From Pseudomonas cerasi (lineage in GTDB: Bacteria > Pseudomonadota > Gammaproteobacteria > Pseudomonadales > Pseudomonadaceae), in the NCBI RefSeq assembly GCF_900074915.1, contig NZ_LT222319.1:3753001-3817000 (forward strand): 64,000 nucleotides of DNA. The letters run 5' to 3'. A program made the translations under genes and the position numbers. The notes beneath the pieces were generated by a model. The model ran no database searches. It was not told the origin of the DNA and was given only the letters and a program-made list of their open reading frames with translations. Below, piece after piece: positions 37,660 to 45,935 of this stretch (the first letter of the stretch is position 1; each line of letters begins with the position of its first letter).

Positions 37660-38337
37660 CTATGAAGCAATTTTGAAAAGAACCAGCATTACAACCACTA
37701 CAAACAAGAGCATTACCACAATGCCTTTCCCTGAGCTCGGGGATATTTCAACTGAAGATGGCTGAGGGTCACGATCGATTGTCTCAAGCGGGGGATTAAG
37801 AATCATATGAAGATCATCTTTCAATTTTGCTTCCGAGGCCAATATCTCCTCGGTCTGCATATTGATAATCTTCAGCTTTTCGTCGTTATTGAGCCCCTCC
37901 AACAGCACTTCCAAAGCGTCTTGCTGGTCAAGAGCCTTCTGATGCCTATTTCCGCCATTCTTTTGAAAGGTTTCAAGGGCCTCAAGCTCGATCTTGACAT
38001 ACGCTCGAACCTTCTCTCTACAGACCTTTCCGTCAGGCATCCATCTTTCTAGTGCAGCAGCTCGCCTCATCGCAAGCTCAGCCAGGTGGCGCTCTGATGC
38101 TTTCGCGCTTTCCTCCATCGCCCTAACCCTTCGCTCAAGCTCTTCAGTGTGGAGTTGCTGAAAAAGGATAACGTCCTTTTCGTCCAGGTCCGCCATCACC
38201 TCAAATACGTAATCGCGCTCCTTTGCCAAGGCTGCGTGAATATCGCCGCCCTGCTGTATGATCTGATTGCGCACAGCATCATTCCGATCTTCAATTGAGA
38301 CGGCGAGAGCTCTGAGGTTTTCCCTATTTGCTTCCAT
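37660..38337 (-). CDS. tail-anchored coiled-coil membrane protein (moron candidate)
   Basis: The product has 225 residues from ATG 38337. It is highly charged and helical (LEERRVRAMEESAKASERHLAELAMRR-like heptads) with one C-terminal transmembrane helix (GIVVMLLFVVVVMLVLFKIA), so most of it faces the cytoplasm. It is GC-poorer than the tail genes, sits between the tail chaperone and the tape measure, and has its own terminator. These are the marks of a moron expressed in the lysogen. No family is recognised. Superinfection exclusion or an anti-phage role is possible but unproven. Confidence 0.65.
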   Translation of the reverse strand: MEANRENLRALAVSIEDRNDAVRNQIIQQGGDIHAALAKERDYVFEVMADLDEKDVILFQQLHTEELERRVRAMEESAKASERHLAELAMRRAAALERWMPDGKVCREKVRAYVKIELEALETFQKNGGNRHQKALDQQDALEVLLEGLNNDEKLKIINMQTEEILASEAKLKDDLHMILNPPLETIDRDPQPSSVEISPSSGKGIVVMLLFVVVVMLVLFKIAS

Positions 38338-38402
38338 TGCCAAATTCCAACGCTTATTGATGACGGCAATCTACCATCATCGGGCGTACCAACGAACAAC
38401 CG

Positions 38403-38741
38403 TTAATCCTCTTCCTCTTCGTCGTCCTGATCCATGAACAGACGATCCAGCTCGAATATCACGTCGTCCACTTCTTCCCTGGCTATCGGCGACGGTCGAG
38501 CATCCAGCCAGTCAGATATCTCGCGGGCAGAAAGCGGCATTGGGAATACGCCGCCCATGCCTGAGATGTAACGCCGCCCCCGGCACACACCTCTGAACGT
38601 GTTCAGCAGGTATGCAGTTATCGGGTCTTGGGGCGGCTCATCCGGCACGGTCATGCCGAACCTGTCGAATATCAGCTTGCGCTTCTCGGCTTCCGGACCT
38701 GCCCACTCGCTTTCCCAATGGAAGCGGGCGACGGCTTTTCC
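38403..38741 (-). CDS. tail assembly chaperone T part, probably made by -1 frameshift (gpGT-like)
   Basis: A frame -1 relative to the G gene is open from just after TGA 38748-38750 to the stop at 38403. It continues with AVARFHWESEWAGPEAEKRK and later DWLDARPSPIAREEVDD. It overlaps the end of the G gene by about 70 nt. At 38735-38741 the G frame reads CTG GAA AAG, an A-AAG slip site phased for a -1 shift. An independent start at ATG 38654 (83 residues) is an alternative. The G/T pair assists tape-measure folding and tail tube assembly. Confidence 0.6.
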   Translation of the reverse strand, partial: GKAVARFHWESEWAGPEAEKRKLIFDRFGMTVPDEPPQDPITAYLLNTFRGVCRGRRYISGMGGVFPMPLSAREISDWLDARPSPIAREEVDDVIFELDRLFMDQDDEEEED

Positions 38742-39145
38742 AGCGTTTCAACCTTCTCGGCCTTCAACTCGACGGCCAGCTCACCGGCCTTGCCGAGCAC
38801 GAACAGAAAGAAATCGATGTCGTTCTCGAGCATCTGCGCGCCGATGGCTGGCTTGTAGACCAACTCGTTGCCCTCTTCGTCCAGCGCGCCCTGCCAGTCT
38901 TTCAGCAAGAAAAATGAGATAGCCAGGCAATGATTGACGTACTCGGACTTCTCGCCTTGGATCACGCCGATGTCGCCCTCTTGGAACTGAGCATCGTTGC
39001 GCTGCACGCGCCTGCGCATGCGCTCCATGGCGATCTGGTATTCAGTGCTGTCCAGAGAAACCAACTGGACTTTGGTGTCTTTGTCGAAATCGAACCACTT
39101 CGCAGCGGTATCGACCACTTCTTTGTTCTTCAGCTTGAGAGCCAT
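38672..39145 (-). CDS. tail assembly chaperone G
   Basis: The product has 157 residues from ATG 39145, directly after the tail tube gene and before the tape measure region, the G position of lambda. It is mostly helical and acidic in the middle; the last 25 residues (SPASIGKASGQVRKPRSAS) are unlike the rest, as expected where the useful product is the frameshifted one. Confidence 0.75.
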   Translation of the reverse strand: MALKLKNKEVVDTAAKWFDFDKDTKVQLVSLDSTEYQIAMERMRRRVQRNDAQFQEGDIGVIQGEKSEYVNHCLAISFFLLKDWQGALDEEGNELVYKPAIGAQMLENDIDFFLFVLGKAGELAVELKAEKVETLEKPSPASIGKASGQVRKPRSAS

Positions 39146-39174
39146 GATGCAACCTCAACGCCACGCCATAAAAG

Positions 39175-39208
39175 GACCGCCCCGGCAGGCGTTATCACCG
39201 GAGCGGTC
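39175..39208 (-). terminator. hairpin between tail tube and G genes
   Basis: An 11-bp minus-strand stem GACCGCTCCGG / CCGGGGCGGTC (one wobble) is followed by CTTTTATG. It probably causes partial termination after the highly expressed tail tube gene. Confidence 0.6.
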
Positions 39209-39216
39209 AAAAGGGT

Positions 39217-40137
39217 TTACGGTGCTGGGTCAGCAGCGTCACGAGTGATGGTCGGGCTCTGCTTGGCCACGGTGTAGTTCAGCTCGACCTCGATCAGGTC
39301 ACGCTTACCGCCGTTGGGCAGTTCGCCGTCCACTTCCACGGCAGGGAAGTTGAACGTGTACTTGTTGCCCAGTGAGTCGGTGATGGGGAACTCAACGGCA
39401 ATCGGCAAGCGGGTAAAGGAGTTCTTCCAGATCTGCCAGGCGCGCTTGGACCATGCCAGGGTAATGCTGCCGGTGATTGCCGCTTCGGTGGCGATGTGGG
39501 CACCCGGGCCGAGTCGATCCGAACCCAGGCAGCGCTGAGTCTGCAGGCTGTTGTCCAGGTTGATGGTCATGGCCGAGACGCAGGCCACGCCTTCCAGCGA
39601 CTCGCCATTTACCAGAATCGTGCCGACGTTGTTGTTCGACAGGAACGGCGTGGTGGTCGGTGCCTTCGGCGTGACGACAATCGATACCTCGGAGTCGACG
39701 TAATCCAGGCACGCCATGTTGAATGTGGCCGTCACCTTGCCTTCGGAAGGAATCTCCAGCGCGAAGGTGGACACGTGAGCGCCCTTGAACACGCCGTAGA
39801 CGCCGATATCGGTGAAGCCCTTGGCGATGCTGAATGTGTTGCGCGTATCGCCCACACGCAGCACGTCGTTCGTCCAGACGCCGTAAAAAGCGGCTTCCAG
39901 AAGCTGATCAAACGAGCCGAACGAGAACTCTGCCGACAGGTCGCCGCCGATATCGATGCTGGTCAGCACCGAGCCTTGGCTCAGCCTGGTGTCGGTGATC
40001 TCATCACTGACTTCGGTGTTGGGTGTTGGGGTCAGCGCGTTACCAGTCAGGCGCAGCGTGTCCCAGGTGCCGTTGGGGGTAACGCCGGGCGTCACCTCCT
40101 TGATGATATGGCTGACAACTTTGGCTCCGCTAGACAT
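39217..40137 (-). CDS. major tail (tube) protein
   Basis: The product has 306 residues; ATG 40137 has AGGAG 7 nt upstream. A longer in-frame extension lacks a ribosome site. The order (after tail terminator, before G/T chaperones) and the beta-rich sequence with repeated threonine strands (SSGAKVVSHIIKEVTPG, then GDLSAEFSFGSFDQLLEAAF) fit the tube protein of Pseudomonas/Burkholderia siphophages. It polymerises around the tape measure. Confidence 0.82.
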   Translation of the reverse strand: MSSGAKVVSHIIKEVTPGVTPNGTWDTLRLTGNALTPTPNTEVSDEITDTRLSQGSVLTSIDIGGDLSAEFSFGSFDQLLEAAFYGVWTNDVLRVGDTRNTFSIAKGFTDIGVYGVFKGAHVSTFALEIPSEGKVTATFNMACLDYVDSEVSIVVTPKAPTTTPFLSNNNVGTILVNGESLEGVACVSAMTINLDNSLQTQRCLGSDRLGPGAHIATEAAITGSITLAWSKRAWQIWKNSFTRLPIAVEFPITDSLGNKYTFNFPAVEVDGELPNGGKRDLIEVELNYTVAKQSPTITRDAADPAP

Positions 40138-40161
40138 TTGGTGTCTCCTATTTGCGGGCGT

Positions 40162-40183
40162 AAAAAAACCCGCGCAAGGCGGG
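40162..40183 (-). terminator. minus-strand terminator ahead of the tail tube gene
   Basis: The stem CCCGC-CTTGC-GCGGG is followed by TTTTTTT on the minus strand. It sits between the plus-strand moron start and the tail tube gene, so it would stop minus-strand transcripts unless antiterminated. Confidence 0.75.
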
Positions 40184-40257
40184 CTGGATGTGGATAGACG
40201 CGGTTGATCGGAATAAGATCTGGGCTTCAAAACCCCAGGAAGGCATAGGTAATAGCA

Positions 40258-40815
40258 ATGGACACGTGGACTATCGTAGTTAATATCGCTCAAACATTCG
40301 CAGCAGTGGCAGCAGCTGCATCTGCAGTGTTCGCTGGATTGACAGTCAAGAACTACCTAAAGGACCGGGCGAACGCCCATCTGCTCAGTCACGCAAAGAC
40401 AAGCCTGCAACGTGCGTTTGAGGCTTTGTGTGGTACGACTCAAGCTGGCGCACCTCCTCACGATAGATTGGCATGGCTTACTTCCGCACGATTGATAGAG
40501 GAATATAAAGCAACCAAAGAACGTATCAGTGACAAGCTCACATTACAGGAGTGCGAGAGTCATGAAGAACATTGGCGTCACCAGTTTTACATGAGGCTTG
40601 AGGCCCTACAGGCTGGACCTGCGAGTTACTTCACACCAAGACCTCAAGGGTCGGAAATTCAAAAAACGTCAGCGATCATAATTCACCATTTCGCCACATG
40701 GCCGGAGGGAAGAATCGATCCCCTCTCGAAGTACCAGTCCTCAGATGATACGTACGATAAGCTTGGAATCCATATGAAATGGTTCCACCTTCGCATCTTC
40801 TGCAACCGTCCTTAA
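40258..40815 (+). CDS. plus-strand membrane-anchored moron of unknown function
   Basis: The product has 185 residues, ATG 40258 with an AGG-containing leader. There is one N-terminal transmembrane helix (about 5-30, TIVVNIAQTFAAVAAAASAVFAGLTV), then a charged cytoplasmic-looking domain with Trp/His-rich stretches (HEEHWRHQFYMRLEAL). It lies against the direction of all surrounding tail genes, overlaps the stop of the convergent tail terminator gene and is GC-poorer. The layout is that of a lysogenic-conversion gene. No family is recognised. Confidence 0.65.
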   Translation: MDTWTIVVNIAQTFAAVAAAASAVFAGLTVKNYLKDRANAHLLSHAKTSLQRAFEALCGTTQAGAPPHDRLAWLTSARLIEEYKATKERISDKLTLQECESHEEHWRHQFYMRLEALQAGPASYFTPRPQGSEIQKTSAIIIHHFATWPEGRIDPLSKYQSSDDTYDKLGIHMKWFHLRIFCNRP

Positions 40816-41207
40816 CCAGCCCTGAACCGGGTATTCACATTGATCTGATAGAAGCCTTCGTACTCGCCTGCGTCGACCTGGCTGGCCTCGATGCACTCAA
40901 GGTCGCCTTCGGTCCAGTAGGCAAAGTGCGCTTCCAGAGCGTCGGCCAGTTCATTCAGACCGCGCATGCCAGTGCGCAACCGAGCAAAGCACTGCACGAC
41001 GATGATGCCGGGCTTGCGGGTGTAGGGCTGGTCGGCCATGCCAGCCATGAAGGCCGTGGCGTGCTGGATGTGTAGGCGGCACCAGAGGCCGTCGGCTGGC
41101 GTGTCGAATGCATCGGGCTGGTTCGGATACTGAATCCTTTCCTGCGCGATACCGGTAAACGTCACCATTCGCGCGGTGATCAGCTGGCGGATCTGCTCAT
41201 AGGTCAT
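40812..41207 (-). CDS. tail terminator protein (gpU-like)
   Basis: The product has 131 residues. Position (after the HK97 gp10-like gene, before the tube protein) and the length fit tail terminator proteins; the sequence has the typical PNQPDAFDTPADGLWCRLHI strand pattern of the DUF4128-like group. It caps the finished tail tube. Confidence 0.65.
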   Translation of the reverse strand: MTYEQIRQLITARMVTFTGIAQERIQYPNQPDAFDTPADGLWCRLHIQHATAFMAGMADQPYTRKPGIIVVQCFARLRTGMRGLNELADALEAHFAYWTEGDLECIEASQVDAGEYEGFYQINVNTRFRAG

Positions 41208-41581
41208 GTGTATTGATCCGATACGCCGACAAAGGTGATGCCGTAGACGCCTGCGGGTGCTTGTGCGGAGTGCCCGTTCTCCAGTCGCTCGGCGTATGGC
41301 AGGTTGTTCTGGATGTAAACAACTGTGTACGGCTTGAGCGTTGACAGCGCCGATATCCCCGCCGCCCTTGTCGGACCACCATCACGGTCCAGCGATGTCG
41401 TGGTGCTGAATACCGGAGCCCCAACGCTGACGATGTTGTTGGCTCGGAACAGGCCGGTGTCCACCGGAGCCCTGCTGATGACCTCGCCATGCATCGCCTT
41501 GACGATGTTCTGCATGTGCTTGACCAGATCCTGCTCGATGACTTGCACAAAGCGGGTCGGTGGAATGCTCCAGCCTGCCAT
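41204..41581 (-). CDS. HK97 gp10-like head-tail joining protein
   Basis: The product has 125 residues. ATG 41581 overlaps the upstream stop (TGATG) and its end overlaps the tail terminator by 4 bp. SRAPVDTGLFRANN and PYAERLENGHSAQAP are the diagnostic stretches of the HK97 gp10 family, which joins tail to head. Confidence 0.85.
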   Translation of the reverse strand: MAGWSIPPTRFVQVIEQDLVKHMQNIVKAMHGEVISRAPVDTGLFRANNIVSVGAPVFSTTTSLDRDGGPTRAAGISALSTLKPYTVVYIQNNLPYAERLENGHSAQAPAGVYGITFVGVSDQYT

Positions 41582-41964
41582 CACGTAGCCCTCAGCTGAA
41601 TTTGGAAATGCACGCGCGCTGGATCAGTGACAACGCCCTCGACGCGATACTTTGTGCTCAAGCCTGTCCCAAGGTCGCGAGCCACAACGTCGTGACCTGC
41701 CTGCGGTATATCCGTGAGCTCGTTCGTTAGCACGATCAGCAGAGTGTCGGTGGCAAGGATTCGATCATTGTCGATCTGGTCCCGCTTGAACTTGGTCGAA
41801 ACTCCGCGCCCGGTGTACGTAACGGTTTGTCCCGTGGCCACTTCGCTTACAGGGTCATAAACACCTGGCCCCAAATAGGAGCCGGTGAACGGTGTCATCA
41901 GCTCGGCGAATGCCGTATCGAAGAGATTGCCGAATGACGGCTGCATCGTGTCTCTGATGCCCAT
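41581..41964 (-). CDS. head closure / head-tail connector protein
   Basis: The product has 127 residues in the usual place between the connector-type genes and gp10. The sequence is beta-rich (GQTVTYTGRGVSTKF, ILATDTLLIVLTNE). Function from position. Confidence 0.6.
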   Translation of the reverse strand: MGIRDTMQPSFGNLFDTAFAELMTPFTGSYLGPGVYDPVSEVATGQTVTYTGRGVSTKFKRDQIDNDRILATDTLLIVLTNELTDIPQAGHDVVARDLGTGLSTKYRVEGVVTDPARVHFQIQLRAT

Positions 41965-41973
41965 AATGGCCGC

Positions 41974-42969
41974 CTAAATTCTGAGTTGAACGATTGAGTA
42001 CTCTGCCGTGCATCGGCACCTGGCCCGCTCGCTAAGGGGTGCACCCAACGATGAGTCGCATGGGAACATCAGCAGGGCGCCGCGCGGCGACATGAACGGC
42101 TGATCTTTGTCGACTTGCTGACCATTCATGGCCGAGTGACTGAACCTGACCTTGTTGTCGCCGCGAGACTTCCACGTCTTGATGAAGCTCAGTCGACCCT
42201 TGCTACGGGCAACAACCTGACGCCACGCTTGGTCACGGCCCTCGTTGAAGGACTCGGCGACAAATGTCTGGGCGACCATTTCTGCCTGGGTGGCCAGAAG
42301 CCTATCGGCGTACCGCCCAGTGATCTTGTTGACCGCTTCTTCATCCAATGGCTTGCCGCTTTTGATCGCCGCCCTGACAGTCGGGTCGAAGCGACGATCA
42401 CGCCGGACGCGCAGAAGGTACTGCCGCAGCATGGCTTTCTCGCCACTCAGCAGCTGGGTTTTTGCGAGGGTCACACTTTCGGCGTAGCCACCGCTCAGGC
42501 CGATGACACCGCCAGTGCGCTGCCCGGTCTGCTTACTGATTCTCCCAATCAGGTCGAGCGCCATCTTTCTGGCTGAATGCCCGCTGGCCGATCCGTTGGC
42601 CATCACAGCTCTTACAGCTACGACCTGATCAGCTGCTGCCTGGCTGACAAGCCTGTTGGCCTGCCCCGCCATGAATCCGGCAGGTTCGGCAGCGTGAAAG
42701 TCCAGGTCCTTGCTGATGCCTTTGACCTTGATGCCCGCCGCTTCGGTCTGCGCGCCTTTGACGTAGGCAGTGCGCAGATGCTCGATCAGTGCGGCGAAGA
42801 TGCCGATCTGCACGGCAGCCACCACCGCACTTTCGTCGCCCGAGTCAATGGCGCGCTCGACCTCGGCCAGGCTGACCGAATCAAGCGACTGCGCTACCTG
42901 CGCCAGGTACGCACGCTGGGCGGCAGGCTCAAGGCCTTCAAGGGCCTGCAGTACCTCAGCGGCCTTCAT
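41974..42969 (-). CDS. phage head morphogenesis (minor head, SPP1 gp7/Mu F-like) protein
   Basis: The product has 331 residues starting MKAAEVLQ (ATG 42969, overlapping the upstream stop). The C-terminal region SRGDNKVRFSHSAMNGQQVDKDQPF...RCRC is the conserved end of the SPP1 gp7 / Mu F minor head family, with paired Cys. It is probably packaged with or beside the portal. Confidence 0.75.
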   Translation of the reverse strand: MKAAEVLQALEGLEPAAQRAYLAQVAQSLDSVSLAEVERAIDSGDESAVVAAVQIGIFAALIEHLRTAYVKGAQTEAAGIKVKGISKDLDFHAAEPAGFMAGQANRLVSQAAADQVVAVRAVMANGSASGHSARKMALDLIGRISKQTGQRTGGVIGLSGGYAESVTLAKTQLLSGEKAMLRQYLLRVRRDRRFDPTVRAAIKSGKPLDEEAVNKITGRYADRLLATQAEMVAQTFVAESFNEGRDQAWRQVVARSKGRLSFIKTWKSRGDNKVRFSHSAMNGQQVDKDQPFMSPRGALLMFPCDSSLGAPLSERARCRCTAEYSIVQLRI

Positions 42970-43487
42970 ACAACAAACACCGCGATACCGCTGGCAACCT
43001 TGCACCCAAGCAACGGAGCAATCAGCTCATCAACGACGGTGATGACCGGCCGGGTAGGCACACCAACGTCGGTGCTTGCCGCCTGATACTCAATCTCCAA
43101 TACATCGACCTTCTGCCGCTTTATTGCGGCAGATGCGACGTAGTCGGGGCTCAGGCTACCCGGCACTGCGATCTCTCTCAGCGCAGCCTCGTAGGTAGCC
43201 TGTACGACCTCAACAGGTATCTCTTCCGTAGGGATTTCGTATCCCTCGGTGTCGGTAGCTCCAGTGCGAGGCCATTGCAGCGCTTGCGCGCGGCCGCCAG
43301 TCTTTGCGCCGGAGAACAGGGACTCCCAGCGCCCGCAGCTGTTTTGCGCCTGAAACTTGCCATCAATGTAAGCCGATGCCCGGATCAGTGCGGCCTGCTT
43401 CGGCTTGTCATCGCCATTCCAGGCGGTGTTCGCACGGGCAGCGTGATAGGCGTCGGCATCTGCGACGGTTCCGTAAAAGTCTGGCAT
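42966..43487 (-). CDS. head-tail adaptor, DnaT-like fold
   Basis: The product has 173 residues, opening MPDFYGTVADADAYHAARANTAW, the typical start of a phage head-tail connector family often labelled DnaT-like. The real role is adaptor between portal and tail rather than replication. Confidence 0.7.
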   Translation of the reverse strand: MPDFYGTVADADAYHAARANTAWNGDDKPKQAALIRASAYIDGKFQAQNSCGRWESLFSGAKTGGRAQALQWPRTGATDTEGYEIPTEEIPVEVVQATYEAALREIAVPGSLSPDYVASAAIKRQKVDVLEIEYQAASTDVGVPTRPVITVVDELIAPLLGCKVASGIAVFVV

Positions 43488-43539
43488 CGGGATGTCTCGA
43501 ATAGGTGGAGCGACGTGTGCGCTCCGGGTTTTGCGGGGT

Positions 43540-43923
43540 TTACGGCTTGGCTGCAGCCAGTGCGGCCTGCAGGGCTTCCAGGTTCGCTTCCTTGTCGAAC
43601 TCGACGTTCAACGCAGTCAGCTCGTCGATGACCTTCTGCTTTTCAGCAGCGGCCTCGGCTTCTGCCAGACGCTTCTGCAGGGTCTCGACACCAGAATTCT
43701 TTCCAGCTTCGATACCCAGTGCTTTCAACTTGGCCAGCAGTTCGGCCTTCTCGTCGGACTCAGGCTTCACAACCTCCTCGAAGCTGAGAACGTCGATTTT
43801 GCGAGCCTGAACCAGATCATCGCCTTCAAGCGCCAGGTCCCGACTTTCGCCGGGCCGAATCATCTTGATAGTGCCGCCCAGGTAAACCCCCCAAGGGGCG
43901 GTGCCGCTGTTCGTGACTTTCAT
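43540..43923 (-). CDS. head-region protein with HeH/SAP-like C-terminus
   Basis: The product has 127 residues. The start MKVTNSG (ATG 43923) is preferred. N-terminal beta part (GVYLGGTIKMIRPGES), then a Lys/Glu/Ala-rich helical stretch with LAKLKALGIEAGKNSGVETLQKRL, a HeH-like helix-extended-loop-helix motif seen in small head proteins of many phages. Located next to the major capsid gene. Confidence 0.6.
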   Translation of the reverse strand: MKVTNSGTAPWGVYLGGTIKMIRPGESRDLALEGDDLVQARKIDVLSFEEVVKPESDEKAELLAKLKALGIEAGKNSGVETLQKRLAEAEAAAEKQKVIDELTALNVEFDKEANLEALQAALAAAKP

Positions 43924-43933
43924 AATGATCCCC

Positions 43934-44893
43934 TTATGCAGGTGCGGAAACACGATCCATGTAGGCCATTGCGCCCGGCAAGCGGACCTCAACGCCACCG
44001 GTGCGCGCGATGATGCCGGTCTCGAAGCCCATGATCGACTTCTGGTGAACCGGCAGAACCATGCGAGGCATCGGCAGGTGGAAGCGAATCACGTCCAGCG
44101 CCTTGCGGTACGCCACGATACGGCCGCCACCATCGCCACCAGCCGTAGACTGAGCGTCAGCGGTGAGAATGGTCAGCGGGCGCTTGGTGCGGGCCGTGTA
44201 CACGTTGGAGGTGATGAAGCGCTCCAGAATGGTCGGACTGTTCGCTTCGGTGCCCACGAACGTGGTGGAGATGTAGTCCATCACTTCCAACGGCAACGAA
44301 ATGGTGTCAGCCAGCTCAACGTTGTTCGAAGCTTGAGGAACCAACTTCAGCAGGTTGTTCAGATCGGCCAGCACCTGAAGAGGCGTCTTGTCCACGAACA
44401 AAGTGGAGCCGTTCAGGCCAGTTGCAGCTGCGTTGATGGTCTGGACGTTGCTCTGGTTGGTGAACCCGCGCCAGTTCTTTTCGGTGCTGCCGGTCACGGC
44501 GATGTCGTACAGCAGGCGCTCGGTGGAGCGACTGGCAGACATGGCCTTCAGGTCGTTGAGGTTGCGGCCGTAAAGCGCGGCGGTGTTGACCTCTTCCAGG
44601 TTCCACTCCCAGCCGGAGCCGATCATCGCGAAATCATGGGAGCCTTCACCAAACGAAACCTGGTTGAAAGGCATGTCGTTGCCAGCCCCGGAGAGGAACT
44701 TGGCCTCACCAGCCAACTGCTGGCTGTAGAACTGAGTACCCACGGCCCACTGGTTGCCCTCGGTGACCACCGGCATCAGATCGCGGTAGCTGTACTCCGG
44801 GTAGCGCGCCTCGTAGATGGCCGCTTCGATGTTGCGGCCTTGGGCCACAACGAATGGCAACGCTGCTTGAGCGTCTTGAAAAGCTTGAGACAT
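43934..44893 (-). CDS. major capsid protein (DUF2184-like)
   Basis: The product has 319 residues starting MSQAFQDAQ (ATG 44893). It follows a decoration-protein gene and a protease/scaffold gene, and its sequence (RYPEYSYRDLMPVVTEGNQWA; SGWEWNLEEVNTAALYGRNL) is that of the DUF2184 capsid family with an HK97-like fold. Confidence 0.85.
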   Translation of the reverse strand: MSQAFQDAQAALPFVVAQGRNIEAAIYEARYPEYSYRDLMPVVTEGNQWAVGTQFYSQQLAGEAKFLSGAGNDMPFNQVSFGEGSHDFAMIGSGWEWNLEEVNTAALYGRNLNDLKAMSASRSTERLLYDIAVTGSTEKNWRGFTNQSNVQTINAAATGLNGSTLFVDKTPLQVLADLNNLLKLVPQASNNVELADTISLPLEVMDYISTTFVGTEANSPTILERFITSNVYTARTKRPLTILTADAQSTAGGDGGGRIVAYRKALDVIRFHLPMPRMVLPVHQKSIMGFETGIIARTGGVEVRLPGAMAYMDRVSAPA

Positions 44894-44894
44894 G

Positions 44895-45374
44895 TTACGC
44901 GCTCCGGTTCTTGAGGGAGATTTCCACGATGTCGCCCGCAGCACCGGAGGTGTCGAAGAAGGCATTCGGGATCGGGCCAACAATGCCGGTGCCGGCCGCG
45001 TTGGTGTAGGTGTTGGAGGCGGTCACGAAGTAGACGGGATCACCATCAACCACAGGAGCGCTTACTGCGACGTACATCTGACCGCGCTGACGGATAGCGG
45101 CGGTGCAGTACTGCGGGTAGCCATCGACCAGCGTCGAGCCTTTTGCCACAGCCGGTACGGCAGGGTTCAGCTTCGCGATGCCGAGGAACTTGCCACCAGT
45201 AGCGAACGGAACCACTCCGTGATCACCCGCGCCGCGCTGCACTGGCTCGCCGAAGCGGACGCCGGCAGCGTTTTCGATGGTACGACTGATGTCGTTCTTG
45301 ATTTCTTCGTTCGCCGACGCGCCGTGCAGGCCTTTCGCTGGGCGATCCGGGTAGGACGTTTGATAAGCGGCCAT
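44895..45374 (-). CDS. capsid decoration / structural cement protein
   Basis: The product has 159 residues. It lies between protease-scaffold and major capsid; the beta-rich sequence with FGEPVQRGAGDHG and PVYFVTASNTYTNA is like other cement proteins paired with DUF2184 capsids. It would stabilise the expanded head. Confidence 0.7.
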   Translation of the reverse strand: MAAYQTSYPDRPAKGLHGASANEEIKNDISRTIENAAGVRFGEPVQRGAGDHGVVPFATGGKFLGIAKLNPAVPAVAKGSTLVDGYPQYCTAAIRQRGQMYVAVSAPVVDGDPVYFVTASNTYTNAAGTGIVGPIPNAFFDTSGAAGDIVEISLKNRSA

Positions 45375-45383
45375 GATGGCTCC

Positions 45384-45935
45384 TTACTTGGCAGGCTGGG
45401 TGGAGTTGAGGTCTTCCAGCATCTTGGCGCGGGCAGCGGCAGCAGGATTGGTATTCGGCTTGCTGTCCTGCTGGATCATGTGCTGACGGAAGGGGTCATT
45501 GCCTGGCTGCTTGGCGGCATCCTCGACGAGGATCTCGAAGCGCGCGTCGACATAGTCGCTGGACTTGCCAGCCACCGCAGCGTCACCCAGCTTGGCGATA
45601 ACGACAGCCTTGCGGATGTCAGCATCGGTTTTGCCGGTGTAGTCCGCATCGGCAATGATCTTGGCCTTGCTGATCAGGTCAGCACGCGCCGTGACACGCT
45701 TGTCGATGTCAGCATCGCTGAGCATCTTCGCCTTCAGATCGTCAATCTCGGCATCCTTCTTGGCCAGTTCGCCGTCCTTCAGCGCAATCGCAGTAGCGTG
45801 CGCGTCGGTCAGGGTCTTGGTGTTGCTGCCGGCATCGTTGAGCTGCTTAGCAAGCTTCTCGATGGCCTGTGCGCCTTGCTCGGTGACATCAATGGAGATG
45901 CCGTCGACAAGGAGTTTTCGCAGTAAATCAGCCAT
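45384..45935 (-). CDS. nested capsid scaffold protein, internal start in the same frame
   Basis: ATG 45935 (MADLLRKLL) lies in frame inside the protease gene with a strong AAGGAGG 7 nt upstream. It would give 183 residues made of the coiled-coil part only, in the way lambda Nu3 is nested in gene C. The strong ribosome site in mid-gene is hard to explain otherwise. Confidence 0.6.
   Translation of the reverse strand: MADLLRKLLVDGISIDVTEQGAQAIEKLAKQLNDAGSNTKTLTDAHATAIALKDGELAKKDAEIDDLKAKMLSDADIDKRVTARADLISKAKIIADADYTGKTDADIRKAVVIAKLGDAAVAGKSSDYVDARFEILVEDAAKQPGNDPFRQHMIQQDSKPNTNPAAAARAKMLEDLNSTQPAK

Noticed and set aside
38714..38720. GGGAAAG (lambda-type slippery heptamer) in the tail chaperone overlap
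   Set aside because: In the G frame it reads GGG AAA G, which is the wrong phase for a -1 shift; GGAAAAG at 38735-38741 fits better.
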